From: Mariprofundus micogutta
GTDB taxonomy: Bacteria > Pseudomonadota > Zetaproteobacteria > Mariprofundales > Mariprofundaceae
NCBI RefSeq assembly: GCF_001895085.1
Contig: NZ_BDFD01000003.1
Span: 102,001 to 166,000, forward strand
Direction of reading: 5' to 3'
Length of the DNA stretch: 64,000 nt
A program made the position numbers and the translations under genes. How positions within the stretch are numbered: position 1 is the first letter of the stretch; every line of letters begins with the position of its first letter. The notes beneath the pieces were generated by a model. That model did no database searches and was not told the DNA's origin. It worked only from the letters and a program-made list of their open reading frames with translations. Positions 35,277 through 44,801 of the stretch are shown here, piece after piece.

Positions 35277-36476
35277 ATGCAGACCCCTGAAAATGTTCAA
35301 CACAAACTTCGTGAACTTGCCGCTGACGGTAAAACGCTGAACTGTTATATCTATGACACCAGTGAAATGTGCAATAAAATCAAGCTCCTGACAGACATCA
35401 TGCCTGCAGGCGTGGAAGTATTTTATGCCATGAAAGCCAACCCGCATGCTGCATTTCTTGCCGCAGCACTGAAAGCCGATGCCAGGGGCATTGAAATTGC
35501 CAGCCTTGGTGAAGCTGAAAAAGCGGTTGCTGCCGGCTTTGATGCATCCCGACTGATTTACACCGGCCCCGGCAAATCGCCGGAAGAACTGAGCTGGGCA
35601 GTGGAAAACGGTATCCGTACCGTACATATTGAATCTTTGACTGAAGCATATCGGCTGAATGCCATTGCTGCCGCTGCAGGCAAAACACAGGATATCCTGC
35701 TGCGTATCAATGCCGACTTTGACATTCATGAGGCCCAGACCACCTTCTCCGGCGGCTCAAAAAAATTCGGTGTTGATGAAGAGAAACTGGCAGATGTGCT
35801 ACCGCAAATTCTGGCACTGGACTCGCTCAACTTCCGCGGCCTGCATGTTTATGCGGCATCGGGTGTGCTCTGCGTCAATGATCTGCTGAAAAACTGCCAG
35901 TTGGTATTCGGCATGGCCAAACAGATTGAAGCTGACTTTGATGGCGTGATCTGCGATACCATTGATTTCGGCGGTGGTTTCGGTGTTGATTACCTGGAGA
36001 CCAGCCACGACTTTGACCCGCAGGCTTATGCCGATGGCTTACAGCACCTGATTGAAGAATACGGCTATCAGGGACGCACGTTCTTTCTGGAGCTGGGGCG
36101 CTATCTGGCTGCAGATTCAGGCTGGTTCTGCACCGAAATCCTCGACATCAAAGACTCGCGTGGCAAAAAGCAGGTAATCTGTGCCGGTGGCATCAATCAT
36201 TTTCGCAGACCTGCTGCGCTTGCCATCAACCATCCACTGGCGCTGGTCAGACTACAGCGTGAAAAGCTGTTCGACAGTCAGGAAGAGATCAGAAATGAGT
36301 CAGTCTATTTTGGCGGTCCCCTGTGTACAGGTGCAGATAAACTGGCCAATGACGTTTATGTGGAAGCAGCGGATGTCGGTGATATCGCCGTATTCGGTTT
36401 GGCCGGAGCCTATGGTCTGACCATGTCGAACATGGAATTCCTCAGCCATGAAAGGCCGCAAGAAATTGTAATCTGA
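35277..36476 (+). CDS. LysA-like type III PLP decarboxylase, substrate uncertain
   Basis: A 399-aa alanine-racemase-fold decarboxylase. PLP Lys in 'VFYAMKANP' (~49-57), glycine loop 'GGGFGVDY' (~231-238). Its position between dapC and dapD suggests diaminopimelate decarboxylase (LysA). But where LysA usually has EPGR and CESGD it has 'ELGRYL' (~274) and 'CTGAD' (~350), and '[10 protein letters not shown]' is closer to BtrK-like or exosortase-associated decarboxylases. So the family is firm and the substrate is not. Begins 2 nt after dapC. Confidence 0.8.
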   Translation: MQTPENVQHKLRELAADGKTLNCYIYDTSEMCNKIKLLTDIMPAGVEVFYAMKANPHAAFLAAALKADARGIEIASLGEAEKAVAAGFDASRLIYTGPGKSPEELSWAVENGIRTVHIESLTEAYRLNAIAAAAGKTQDILLRINADFDIHEAQTTFSGGSKKFGVDEEKLADVLPQILALDSLNFRGLHVYAASGVLCVNDLLKNCQLVFGMAKQIEADFDGVICDTIDFGGGFGVDYLETSHDFDPQAYADGLQHLIEEYGYQGRTFFLELGRYLAADSGWFCTEILDIKDSRGKKQVICAGGINHFRRPAALAINHPLALVRLQREKLFDSQEEIRNESVYFGGPLCTGADKLANDVYVEAADVGDIAVFGLAGAYGLTMSNMEFLSHERPQEIVI

Positions 36477-36564
36477 ACCCAGAGTCTCTTCGGGCTGGAT
36501 TGCAGCGGCCGAAGCGGTAGACTCGTTATTAAATTATTGTCATAGAAGAACAGGGAGTTTATCC

Positions 36565-37386
36565 GTGAATCATTTACAGAAAGTTATTGAAAGTGCATGG
36601 GATAGCAGAGCTGAGTGGGACATGCGCTCAGCCACGAGCGAAACCCGCGATGCCGTAGAACATACCATCCAGCTGCTGGATGATGGTGGCGTACGAGTCG
36701 CAGAAAAAGATGCTGAAGGCAACTGGATCACTCAGGAATGGCTGAAAAAAGGTGTTTTACTCTATTTCAAGCTGCACGACAATCAGGTTATCCATGGTGG
36801 CGGCACAAACTACTACGATAAAGTTCCGCAGAAATTCGCCAACTGGGGCGAAGATATGTTCCGCAAGGGTGGTATGCGTGTTGTGCCGAATGCAACTGTG
36901 CGCAAAGGCGCATATATCGCGCCGAAAACCGTACTGATGCCATCTTATGTGAATATCGGTGCTTATGTTGATGAAGGCACCATGGTGGACACCTGGGCCA
37001 CTGTTGGCTCATGCGCCCAGATCGGCAAAAACGTACACCTCTCCGGCGGCGTAGGTATCGGCGGCGTGCTTGAACCACTGCAGGCCACACCGACCATCAT
37101 TGAAGACAACTGCTTTATCGGCGCGCGTTCAGAAGTCGTTGAAGGCTGTGTCATTCGTGAAGGCTCTGTCCTCTCCATGGGTGTATATATTGGTAAATCG
37201 ACCCGCATTTATGATCGTGAAACAGGCGAAATATATTATGGTGAAGTACCGCCGTATTCTGTGGTTGTTTCCGGTTCCATGCCGGGCAAGTCCGGTGGAC
37301 CGAACCTGTACTGCGCTGTGATCGTGAAAAAGGTGGATGAGCAGACCCGTTCAAAAACCGGCATTACCGAGCTATTGCGCGACTGA
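36565..37386 (+). CDS. dapD: DapD, tetrahydrodipicolinate N-succinyltransferase
   Basis: Left-handed beta-helix acyltransferase (273 aa, E. coli 274). Hexapeptide repeats run ~100-230 ('[20 protein letters not shown]' area), with '[16 protein letters not shown]' and '[11 protein letters not shown]' conserved. GTG start at 36565 with AGGGAG upstream. Commits lysine/peptidoglycan synthesis to the succinyl branch. 88 bp after the LysA-like gene. Confidence 0.95.
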   Translation: MNHLQKVIESAWDSRAEWDMRSATSETRDAVEHTIQLLDDGGVRVAEKDAEGNWITQEWLKKGVLLYFKLHDNQVIHGGGTNYYDKVPQKFANWGEDMFRKGGMRVVPNATVRKGAYIAPKTVLMPSYVNIGAYVDEGTMVDTWATVGSCAQIGKNVHLSGGVGIGGVLEPLQATPTIIEDNCFIGARSEVVEGCVIREGSVLSMGVYIGKSTRIYDRETGEIYYGEVPPYSVVVSGSMPGKSGGPNLYCAVIVKKVDEQTRSKTGITELLRD

Positions 37387-37422
37387 CCTCCGGATCAACG
37401 CAGACATTGCGAGGAGAAGATC

Positions 37423-37869
37423 ATGCCCTTGAGCAAGCTTGAAGTCAGTGTGGAAATCAATTGCCCTGTTTCAAAGGTTATTGCCTTTGTCGATGACAAT
37501 GAAAATGATCCGATGTGGCAAACATCCGTGCTTCAATCTGAAAAAAGAACCGAGGGTGCGCCTGCAGTCGGTACGATCTATCATGTAAAAGAGAAGTTCC
37601 TGGGCCGCGTCATTGAACAGGACTGGATGGTCACCGAACGTAATGCGGACGGAAGTTTCTGGAAAGCGAAAAGCACCACCGGTCCGTTTCCGATTGCAAC
37701 TTCGATGAAGTTCGAAAGCAAGGGAAACAGCACGCTTATTCATCGCACTTTGAGTATCGATGTTGGTCGCTTTTTCAAGGTCGCTTCTCCTGTGGTCGGT
37801 CATATCGCTCAACGTGAACTGGAAATGGACTTTGCCAACCTTAAGGAACTGCTCGAAGCCGAAGCTTAA
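37423..37869 (+). CDS. SRPBCC-fold (polyketide-cyclase-like) protein
   Basis: A 148-aa START/SRPBCC-type protein: N-terminal strand 'LEVSVEINCPVSKVIAFVDD' (in part), two helices and a long C-terminal helix ('QRELEMDFANLKELLEAEA'). These proteins bind hydrophobic ligands in a cavity. No enzyme-specific residues were recognised. Start ATG 37423 has GAGGAG upstream. Confidence 0.75.
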   Translation: MPLSKLEVSVEINCPVSKVIAFVDDNENDPMWQTSVLQSEKRTEGAPAVGTIYHVKEKFLGRVIEQDWMVTERNADGSFWKAKSTTGPFPIATSMKFESKGNSTLIHRTLSIDVGRFFKVASPVVGHIAQRELEMDFANLKELLEAEA

Positions 37870-38009
37870 GCATCGCTTCGGCTTGTATGGCTCAGCTTTT
37901 GCGGGGCCTTATTCGCCTCTGGCCCATTAAGGTTTTTTCATTTTCGATCCACGCCATATTTATGATCTACCGATCAGGCTGCGCCATCTTTTTGAGAGAG
38001 GAGTTTACA

Positions 38010-39074
38010 ATGACACGTTTAACTTTGCTGACACTGGCTTTTTTACTGGCCATGCCTGCAGCTCAGGCTGCAGATGTGCTGGAATGGCTGGATGCCAATG
38101 TCAAATCAGGCAGAGCTGCGAAAATGGCAGCGCCTGCCGACAAGGCTCAACTGCTGACTCTGGAAAGCAAAGAGAGTGAAATGTTTCCGCAACCCTCCCC
38201 TGATGCAAGACATCTGCTTACTGTCTCTCAAAAAGGAAAGCAGGCATGGGTTTCCCGTCGCCTCAGTGAAAATGGTGACCCGGTCAATCTGGTCTCTATC
38301 GATGCACGCGCACTGGATTCCATAGGCTGGAAGAATAATGACCAGGTCTATTATCTCTCTGATCGGGCTGGCGGTCTGGGTCTGTGGGAAAAAATTTCAG
38401 ATGGTGAAGGCATGCAACGCCGCATCCAGCCACTGCAGGGCGCACTCACACAACCCATTGTATTGTCTGATGAATCAATCATTGCAGCGCGCCTGAAACC
38501 ACTGAATTATAAAAAAACGAAAGTAAAAAAATCCAGACGTGATGATTTCAATAACTGGGAATTTGCCGGTTTCACTTCCGAGATTGTCCGCTTCCATAAA
38601 AATGGTTCTGAGAAAGTTCTGGCTGAAGGCATCAACCCGTCACTCTCGCCGGATGGCACGAGTATCGTATTCTCCATGCAGGCAGGCCGCAGCATTCACC
38701 TGTTTCGCATTAATATCGATGGCTCCGATCTGATCCAGATGACCGACGCAAGGAGTGTGGATGTACAACCGTCATGGAGTGCCGATGGCAAATGGATCCT
38801 GTTTACTTCAAACCGCGCCAATGTCGACCTGAAACATCGGGGTAAATCACAATGGGATATCTGGGCTATCGGTACCGATGGACGGAACCTCACACAAATC
38901 ACCTATGATACAGCCCGTGATGGCGCTGCACGCATGGGTAAAAACGGCCACATCTATTTCCATTCTGATCGTGCCGTCACACGTGACATGATTGCCCGGC
39001 ATCAGGTGAAGTCCGTTGCCTCACACAGCTTTCATATCTGGCAAATTGATATGCCAACAACGACAAAGCAATAG
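38010..39074 (+). CDS. TolB-like beta-propeller exported protein
   Basis: A 354-aa periplasmic protein: signal peptide ~1-21 ('AAQA') and PD40-type propeller blades, e.g. 'NPSLSPDGTSIVFS' (~212-225) and 'QPSWSADGKWILFTSN' (~252-267). It lacks the N-terminal TolB domain and is not next to tol-pal genes, so it is TolB-like, not TolB. GAGAGGAG precedes ATG 38010. Followed by a strong terminator. Confidence 0.78.
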   Translation: MTRLTLLTLAFLLAMPAAQAADVLEWLDANVKSGRAAKMAAPADKAQLLTLESKESEMFPQPSPDARHLLTVSQKGKQAWVSRRLSENGDPVNLVSIDARALDSIGWKNNDQVYYLSDRAGGLGLWEKISDGEGMQRRIQPLQGALTQPIVLSDESIIAARLKPLNYKKTKVKKSRRDDFNNWEFAGFTSEIVRFHKNGSEKVLAEGINPSLSPDGTSIVFSMQAGRSIHLFRINIDGSDLIQMTDARSVDVQPSWSADGKWILFTSNRANVDLKHRGKSQWDIWAIGTDGRNLTQITYDTARDGAARMGKNGHIYFHSDRAVTRDMIARHQVKSVASHSFHIWQIDMPTTTKQ

Positions 39075-39094
39075 GCTTTACACTAACCCAATCT

Positions 39095-39122
39095 AAAAAG
39101 GCCCCTTCACCGGGGCCTTTTT
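39095..39122. terminator. Intrinsic terminator, usable from both sides
   Basis: AAAAAGGCCCC (39095-39105), loop TTCACC, GGGGCCTTTTT (39112-39122). The A-run on the left makes it functional for minus-strand transcripts too. Confidence 0.9.
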
Positions 39123-39300
39123 CTATCTTCCTTGATGATACTCTTTGCGGCTCAATGTTCTGAACTGTTCGGCGTGGCTCTGAAATGCTCATGACAACTG
39201 TTACAGGTAGCTATCATCTGAATCAGAAGCACACGCCTGAATCAGGGCAATCAAGGCGCGAGGGCCGAATTGACGCCATAAAATTAGTTGAACAGGCCCT
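39123..39300 (-). pseudogene. Decayed C-terminal remnant of a class II (c'/c556-like) cytochrome c
   Basis: On the minus strand one frame reads 'LWRQFGPRALIALIQACASDSDD' (in part) and a second frame, about +1 shifted, reads 'ATCNSCHEHFRATPNSSEH' then stop. The CxxCH heme site near a C-terminus, after a helix, is the c'/c556 pattern. No N-terminal part or start is present; a shift or indel separates the two pieces near 39206-39220. Rest of this 286-bp gap: an 11-bp inverted repeat at 39317-39327 / 39346-39356, no other gene. Confidence 0.45.
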
Positions 39301-39360
39301 AGTATAAACCATACATGATGCTGACTGATGATGCCCTGATATAAACAGTCAGCATCCCGC

Positions 39361-39603
39361 TCAAGCGAGTCCGGATTCCCTGGCCCGCTGCAGTGCCCGC
39401 TTATAAGCCAGAGCAATCATCTTTTTGCTGAACTGGGTCTTTGGCGGTTTGATACCATACTGTTCAATAATCAATTCCAGTACTGCCGGATCAGGATCAC
39501 CGTCCACCAACTCGCTCAAAGCCGCCTTGGAAAACCGTTTACGCCGGGTCAGCTCAAAGATACGAACAGCTCTGGCCAGATAGGTATGGTGTTCAGGCTC
39601 CAA
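39361..39603 (-). CDS. Small hypothetical protein downstream of the exonuclease
   Basis: An 80-aa basic, helical protein ('IFELTRRKRFSKAALSEL', then 'KKMIALAYKRALQRARES'). Its ATG overlaps the exonuclease stop by 11 bases, so it is probably translated as the third gene of a murJ-exonuclease unit. No family recognised. Confidence 0.6.
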   Translation of the reverse strand: MEPEHHTYLARAVRIFELTRRKRFSKAALSELVDGDPDPAVLELIIEQYGIKPPKTQFSKKMIALAYKRALQRARESGLA

Positions 39604-40408
39604 CTAACTGATCCCAGGCCTGCAGATATTCAGCGAGATGATTTCGGAATCCAGATTCCGCCTCCAGATAGTTGCGCAGGCCAAGTATTGCACGAGCATA
39701 AGAACCTTCAGTTAATGCACCGACAAACAGCTGATGCCGCAAAAAAATCAGCATCGTCGTCAACACATCGGTTTCACAGTAGTCACGAATCGCAGTAATT
39801 TGCCCGGCCTCGAACATCTCGCGTACATTATCTCCTGCTGTCTCCAGTTTTCCCGGCACATTGAACGAGGCAGCCACTTCATCCATGGAACAGCGCGCCG
39901 ATGCGCCGAAATCCGACAGCACTTCGAGCAAATCACAATGATAATCAGCGGAATAGCGGGAATCGTAGTTGTTCCATTTATCCCCTTCCCTGAACCAGCG
40001 TGGACAGGAAAGGCCATAGGCCATAGCTCGATATTTCAATACCGGCACATCAAAACCACGACCATTGAAACTGACCAGTTGCGGCGCCCGTTTTTCAATC
40101 AGCTGAAAGAAACCTTCCAGCAACTCCTGCTCGGAACTCTTGTTATCACCACCGGTTGCCAGTCTGCGCATCAGTAGCTCCGAGCCCTCTTCACCCGGTT
40201 CGCGAATCAGGTGGCCGTAAGAGATTGCCACAACCTGATGAAATGGCTGACGCGGGAAATCATTACGCCCCTCCGTTTTCTCCAGAAAATAATCACTGAG
40301 CCCATCGCGGGCTTCGATATCGGTCAGATCAGGTAATCGTAACAGACGACGAGCCGCATCAGCATCCACCACAGTCTCGATATCGAATACAATCACATCA
40401 CGCCGCAC
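39593..40408 (-). CDS. 3'-5' exonuclease of the PolB-like DnaQ fold
   Basis: A 271-aa DEDD-type exonuclease. Exo I 'FDIETVVD' (~8-15) gives D and E, Exo II 'LVSFNGRGFDVPVLKYR' (~111-127) gives D, and 'RDYCETDVLTTML' (~206-218) the final Tyr/Asp pair. This matches the predicted PolB-like exonuclease group (COG3298), with no polymerase domain. Overlaps murJ by 11 bases. DNA or RNA target unknown. Confidence 0.82.
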   Translation of the reverse strand: MRRDVIVFDIETVVDADAARRLLRLPDLTDIEARDGLSDYFLEKTEGRNDFPRQPFHQVVAISYGHLIREPGEEGSELLMRRLATGGDNKSSEQELLEGFFQLIEKRAPQLVSFNGRGFDVPVLKYRAMAYGLSCPRWFREGDKWNNYDSRYSADYHCDLLEVLSDFGASARCSMDEVAASFNVPGKLETAGDNVREMFEAGQITAIRDYCETDVLTTMLIFLRHQLFVGALTEGSYARAILGLRNYLEAESGFRNHLAEYLQAWDQLVGA

Positions 40409-41996
40409 GGTTGCCTCTCCTCAAAAAGCGTAATAACAAAGCCCTCTCTCCCAATATTAAAGCAGAAACAAAGAACACTGCGATAGCCCCGAAAATTGCG
40501 CCTGCTATCCAGACAAACTGCATAGCTCCATCATCAGGGAAAGCCAAGAGCATCTCAAAGCCTGCCAGCGCCAGCACCATCACCACACTGGCGGCCAATG
40601 CACTGGCCAGACGCCATGCCGTTTTAGCGGTAAACAGAGCTCCGTAGGTTTTGGTCAGGCGCGTATACAACATGACCACATTCACAAAAGCCGCAAGCGA
40701 AGTAGCAAGCGCCAGTCCCACATAAGCCCAGAACTGCATAAGAATGACTGCCAGCACAATATTCACCGCCACACTGATAGCTGCATAACGCATCGGCGCT
40801 TTTGCATCCTTACCCGCATAACAGGCGCTTGCCAGCAGTTTCACCCAGCAGAATGCAATCAGGCCGACAGCATATGCTTTGAGTGTATCCGCTGTGGCAA
40901 TGCTATCGGCATGAGTAAAGGCACCGCGCTCAAACAGGGTCATCACAATCGGCTCAGCCAGATAAAATGCACCAACCACTGCTGGCATGGTAATCCAGGT
41001 CAGCCAGACTAGGCCTGAGCGCAAATCTTCACCGGCTGAAGCCTGATCTCCTCTGGCAAGGTGGCCGGAAAGCGTGGGTAGTAGCGCTGTGCTCATAGCA
41101 ATGCCGAACAGGGCCAGTGGCAACTGCACGATACGATCTGAATAATAGAGATATGAGACAGCACCTGTATCAAGCAGTGTGGAGAGTATGGTGCCGACTA
41201 GAATATTGATCTGCACGGCCCCGATCGCCAGCACCGCAGGGACAAACAGGGTCCATGTTTCTCTAATGGCTGGCTGACTGAAATTAAAACTGAGTCGGGG
41301 CACCCAACCGATCTGTTTCAGGGCAGGAAACTGGATAAGCAGCTGCAACAAACCACCGAGCACAACACCAATCGCCAGGGCCAGAGCTGGGTTATCAAAA
41401 AACGGGGCAAGCACTACAGCTGCAAAAATAATTGCCACATTGAGCAGAGCCGGGCTGGCCGCAGGCACAGCAAAACGTTTGTATGTGTTGAGCACTGCCC
41501 AGGACATCGCAGCCAATGAAATCAGGGCAAGATAGGGAAACATCCAGCGCGCCAGTTCCAGCGACATGGTCCAGCGATCCGGCTCATCGGCAAAACCCGG
41601 TGCAAACAGGTATAAAAGCCAGGGCATGCCCAGAATACCGAGCACGGTAAAACCGGTGACCGCCATCAACAGTAGTGTAGCCAGGGCATTGAGGAAACGA
41701 TGCGCCTGCTCTTCCCCCTGCTGCCGCTGATCTGACAACACCGGCACGAGTGCAACGGTAAGCGTGCCTTCTGCAAACATGCGACGGAAAAAATTGGGCA
41801 GTTTGAATGCCACGAAAAAGGCGTCGGCAACTGGACCTGCACCAAGAACACGCGCCAGAAAAATATCACGCACAAAACCGAGAATACGTGAAATCATCGT
41901 CCATCCGCCGACTTTAGATGCAGCACGCAGCAGCGCAGACGAAGAGGAACCCTGTTTCTCTAAGCTCTGATTTGACTTGTGCTCATTGCTTGCCAT
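40398..41996 (-). CDS. murJ: MurJ, lipid II flippase
   Basis: Polytopic membrane protein (532 aa) of the MOP superfamily that flips lipid II for peptidoglycan synthesis. About 14 hydrophobic helices. The conserved N-terminal 'SKVGGWTMISRILGFVRDIF' (in part) and 'LPNFFRRMFAEGTLTVALVP' blocks are intact, including the central arginines. Extra ~15 polar residues precede the first block. Divergent from rpsU. Confidence 0.94.
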   Translation of the reverse strand: MASNEHKSNQSLEKQGSSSSALLRAASKVGGWTMISRILGFVRDIFLARVLGAGPVADAFFVAFKLPNFFRRMFAEGTLTVALVPVLSDQRQQGEEQAHRFLNALATLLLMAVTGFTVLGILGMPWLLYLFAPGFADEPDRWTMSLELARWMFPYLALISLAAMSWAVLNTYKRFAVPAASPALLNVAIIFAAVVLAPFFDNPALALAIGVVLGGLLQLLIQFPALKQIGWVPRLSFNFSQPAIRETWTLFVPAVLAIGAVQINILVGTILSTLLDTGAVSYLYYSDRIVQLPLALFGIAMSTALLPTLSGHLARGDQASAGEDLRSGLVWLTWITMPAVVGAFYLAEPIVMTLFERGAFTHADSIATADTLKAYAVGLIAFCWVKLLASACYAGKDAKAPMRYAAISVAVNIVLAVILMQFWAYVGLALATSLAAFVNVVMLYTRLTKTYGALFTAKTAWRLASALAASVVMVLALAGFEMLLAFPDDGAMQFVWIAGAIFGAIAVFFVSALILGERALLLRFLRRGNRAA

Positions 41997-42111
41997 AATC
42001 CGCCGCCCTTTTTATACCCTTACAGGTTGCAAGCGAAGCTAGCGCCGCAAGGCAGGAAGGGCGAGCCAAACGACGTTAGTCTGTAGGCCACAGTTTTTTG
42101 GATCAATCCAA

Positions 42112-42120
42112 GGGGGTGAT
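42112..42120 (+). promoter_or_regulatory. Extended Shine-Dalgarno of rpsU
   Basis: GGGGGTGAT, 8 nt before ATG 42129, is close to the complete anti-16S complement AAGGAGGTGAT. It marks a highly translated ribosomal gene. Confidence 0.7.
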
Positions 42121-42128
42121 GTTTTTAC

Positions 42129-42344
42129 ATGCCAGGAATTAAAGTTAACCCTGATGAGCCGTTTGAAATTGCGCTGAAGCGCTTTCGCAAACAGGTAGAA
42201 AAAGGTGGTGTCGTTTCCGAATGCCGTCGCCGTGAAGCTTATGAAAAGCCTTCTATCGCCAAAAAACGTAAAGAAGCTGCCGCACGCAAGCGTTTGATGA
42301 AACGCCTTCGCCGTGTACGTATGCGTGAGAACCGCGACTACTAA
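42129..42344 (+). CDS. rpsU: Ribosomal protein S21
   Basis: A 71-aa, very basic 30S subunit protein, '[22 protein letters not shown]' (in part) and a C-terminal '[18 protein letters not shown]', identical in layout to E. coli S21 (71 aa). Starts the macromolecular-synthesis operon (S21, primase, sigma70). A hairpin follows. Confidence 0.97.
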   Translation: MPGIKVNPDEPFEIALKRFRKQVEKGGVVSECRRREAYEKPSIAKKRKEAAARKRLMKRLRRVRMRENRDY

Positions 42345-42368
42345 GTTCGCCCTCGCGTAACAAAAGAT

Positions 42369-42397
42369 AAAATGCCGGGCCTTGTGTCCGGCATTTT
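42369..42397 (+). terminator. Hairpin terminator/attenuator after rpsU
   Basis: AAAATGCCGG (42369-42378) pairs with CCGGCATTTTT (42388-42397), then T-rich. In E. coli a terminator likewise lies between rpsU and dnaG and lowers primase output. Confidence 0.85.
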
Positions 42398-42581
42398 TGT
42401 TTACAAACCTGAAAGACATTTTACCGCAGAGGTCGCGAGTTACATGCTGAGGAAGATCAGAATCTGAACAGACATTCAGACAATATCATGATTGATGCGT
42501 CTTCATCTACGCATCAACAAGTTTGCCTCTCTTCGTGCCCTTCGTGGTAAAAAGTGACTGCTTTACCAAATGGAGTAATAA

Positions 42582-43019
42582 ATGCTGCAACAGTTAACCA
42601 ATGATATGAAAGCTGCCATGAAAGCAGGTGACAAACTGAAACTCTCCTCGATTCGTATGCTGCGTGCTGCGCTCAAGGATAAAGAGATCGAACTCGGTCA
42701 TGCGCTGGAAGAGAGCGAAGCACTTGCCGTAACAGGCAAGTTGATCAAACAGCGTCTGGATGCAGCCAGGCAGTATACTGAAGCCGGTCGTGAAGACCTG
42801 AGTGAGAAAGAGTTGGCTGAAGCTGCAATCTTCCAGACTTATATGCCTGAACCCCTTTCTGAAGATGAACTGATCGCCATTATTGATCAGGCCATTACCG
42901 ATACCGGAGCCTCCAGCATGCGCGACATGGGTAAAGTTATGGGCATCGTTAAAGGCAAGGCCGAAGGGCGTGCCGATATAGGTAAACTCTCCGGCATCGT
43001 TAAATCACGCCTGAGTTAA
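42582..43019 (+). CDS. yqeY: YqeY/GatB-tail-domain protein
   Basis: A 145-aa protein of the YqeY family: helical N-terminal half and a GatB-tail-like C-terminal part ('MRDMGKVMGIVKGKAEGRADIGKLSG', in part). These proteins are thought to act with tRNA-amidotransferase-like recognition, but the function is not proven. It often lies between rpsU and dnaG, as here. Confidence 0.9.
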   Translation: MLQQLTNDMKAAMKAGDKLKLSSIRMLRAALKDKEIELGHALEESEALAVTGKLIKQRLDAARQYTEAGREDLSEKELAEAAIFQTYMPEPLSEDELIAIIDQAITDTGASSMRDMGKVMGIVKGKAEGRADIGKLSGIVKSRLS

Positions 43020-43069
43020 ATTATCCTGCCCACTTGCATCTGAACCGGTTAAATACTACAAGTTAGTGT

Positions 43070-44797
43070 ATGGCTAATTTTCCTCCAGCATTCCTTGATG
43101 AGGTGCTTTCGCGCGCCGATCTGGTGGAGGTAATCTCCCGCCATGTCGAGCTGAAAAAATCCGGCTCCAACATGATGGGCCTGTGCCCGTTTCACCACGA
43201 AAAATCTCCCTCTTTCTCAGTATCACCCGATAAACAGCTCTACTACTGCTTTGGCTGCGGCAAAGGTGGCGGAACCTTCCAGTTTCTTATGGAGCATGAT
43301 GGCTATTCATTCCCGGAAGCGGTGGAATATCTGGCTGAAAAAGTCGGCATGGAAGTACCCAAAGACACTCAGACTCAGCCCGGTGATGAAGCGCGCCAGA
43401 AAAAGGCTTATGACATGCTGGCACGAGCATCTGAAGCCATGAGCCGTGCACTTGCCAGCCCCGGCGGCAGCAAAGCTGCTGAATACCTGCAACAGCGCGA
43501 ACTGCCCGCAGCTATCATCCGTGATTACGGCATTGGTTATACGCCTGATGGCTATGGCTTTATGAACAAGGTATTTGGTGATGATGCACGTACCAATGCC
43601 CAGCTTGAAGCCGTTGGCCTGCTATTCAAGGGTGAACGGGGATATGGAGACCGTTTTCGTAATCGCCTGATGTTTACCATTCGTGACCGGCGTGGTCGCG
43701 TAGTTGGTTTTGGTGGCCGCGTAATCGGAGTTGGTGAGCCAAAGTATTTAAACTCACCTGAAACCAAATGGTTTCATAAATCGGAACTGCTCTACGGCTT
43801 TTCCGAACACCGGGACAGCATACGCAAGGCCAGGCAACTGGTCGTGGTTGAAGGTTATATGGATGTACTGGCACTGGCTGCCCACGATCTGAAGATTGGC
43901 CTTGCTCCTCTGGGTACGGCCATTGGCGAGCGTCAGATTCGTGAAATTTTCAGACTCTGCGATTCGCCGGTGTTCTCCTTCGATGGTGACCGTGCCGGCA
44001 GACAGGCGGCCTGGCGAGCCCTGGAAAGAATGATGCCATTACTGAAAGCCGAACTGACACCGCGTTTTCTCTATCTGCCAGAAGGCGAGGATCCGGACTC
44101 CCTGCTCAAACTTGAGGGCGCTGACGCGTTCCGGAAACGTTTAAGTGATGAGGGCAAACCGGTACTGGAAACCTGGCTGCTGGGATTGAAGAATCTGGCA
44201 GGTCAGGGTGCTGACGGGCGTGCCCGTATGGCCAAAAAAGCGGACGCCATGCTGGCCACAATGACCGATACATACCTGCGTCAGGCATGGCAACAGGAAG
44301 TGGAAAGGGCAACAGGTATTTCACTTCAACAACAGCGCCGCCAGCCCACACCCACAGCTGAAGCCCCTCGACCTGTGCTTGAGCTGAACACGGTTGAGGA
44401 GCGCTTTATATCTGCACTTATGCAAAAGCCTGAACGCTTCAAAAACCTTCCCGAGATCGCCCATAATTTTTTCACTGGCAATGAGGGCATTGTCTCGTTA
44501 TACTTGCGCGCTTTTTCGATAATAGCGGATGCCAAAGATTATAATACTGACATCGCGAGACAATTGACTCAGGAGTTCCCTGATAGTCAAACATTGATTT
44601 CTCGCTGGGTGAATCAGGCAACCGTTCAGGATATTGAATACGAAAGTCTGTTATTGGATATGGAATCCAATGATATTCGTTTGCGTTTGAAGCGCGGGCC
44701 GAATCTCAATGAATCGGTGCGCCTGCAACAGCGTTTAAAAGAGCTGCAGGGCCAGCAACGCAAACTTACTGAACAGTTGAACGATACGGGAGCTTAA
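43070..44797 (+). CDS. dnaG: DNA primase
   Basis: Makes RNA primers at the replication fork (575 aa, E. coli 581). CHC2 zinc finger '[15 protein letters not shown]' (~41-55) and '[10 protein letters not shown]' (~60-69); TOPRIM catalytic Glu in '[11 protein letters not shown]' (~260-270) and '[15 protein letters not shown]' (~305-319). GTG start at 43070. The C-terminal helicase-binding part is present (~430-575). Confidence 0.96.
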   Translation: MANFPPAFLDEVLSRADLVEVISRHVELKKSGSNMMGLCPFHHEKSPSFSVSPDKQLYYCFGCGKGGGTFQFLMEHDGYSFPEAVEYLAEKVGMEVPKDTQTQPGDEARQKKAYDMLARASEAMSRALASPGGSKAAEYLQQRELPAAIIRDYGIGYTPDGYGFMNKVFGDDARTNAQLEAVGLLFKGERGYGDRFRNRLMFTIRDRRGRVVGFGGRVIGVGEPKYLNSPETKWFHKSELLYGFSEHRDSIRKARQLVVVEGYMDVLALAAHDLKIGLAPLGTAIGERQIREIFRLCDSPVFSFDGDRAGRQAAWRALERMMPLLKAELTPRFLYLPEGEDPDSLLKLEGADAFRKRLSDEGKPVLETWLLGLKNLAGQGADGRARMAKKADAMLATMTDTYLRQAWQQEVERATGISLQQQRRQPTPTAEAPRPVLELNTVEERFISALMQKPERFKNLPEIAHNFFTGNEGIVSLYLRAFSIIADAKDYNTDIARQLTQEFPDSQTLISRWVNQATVQDIEYESLLLDMESNDIRLRLKRGPNLNESVRLQQRLKELQGQQRKLTEQLNDTGA

Positions 44798-44801
44798 CCG
44801 C

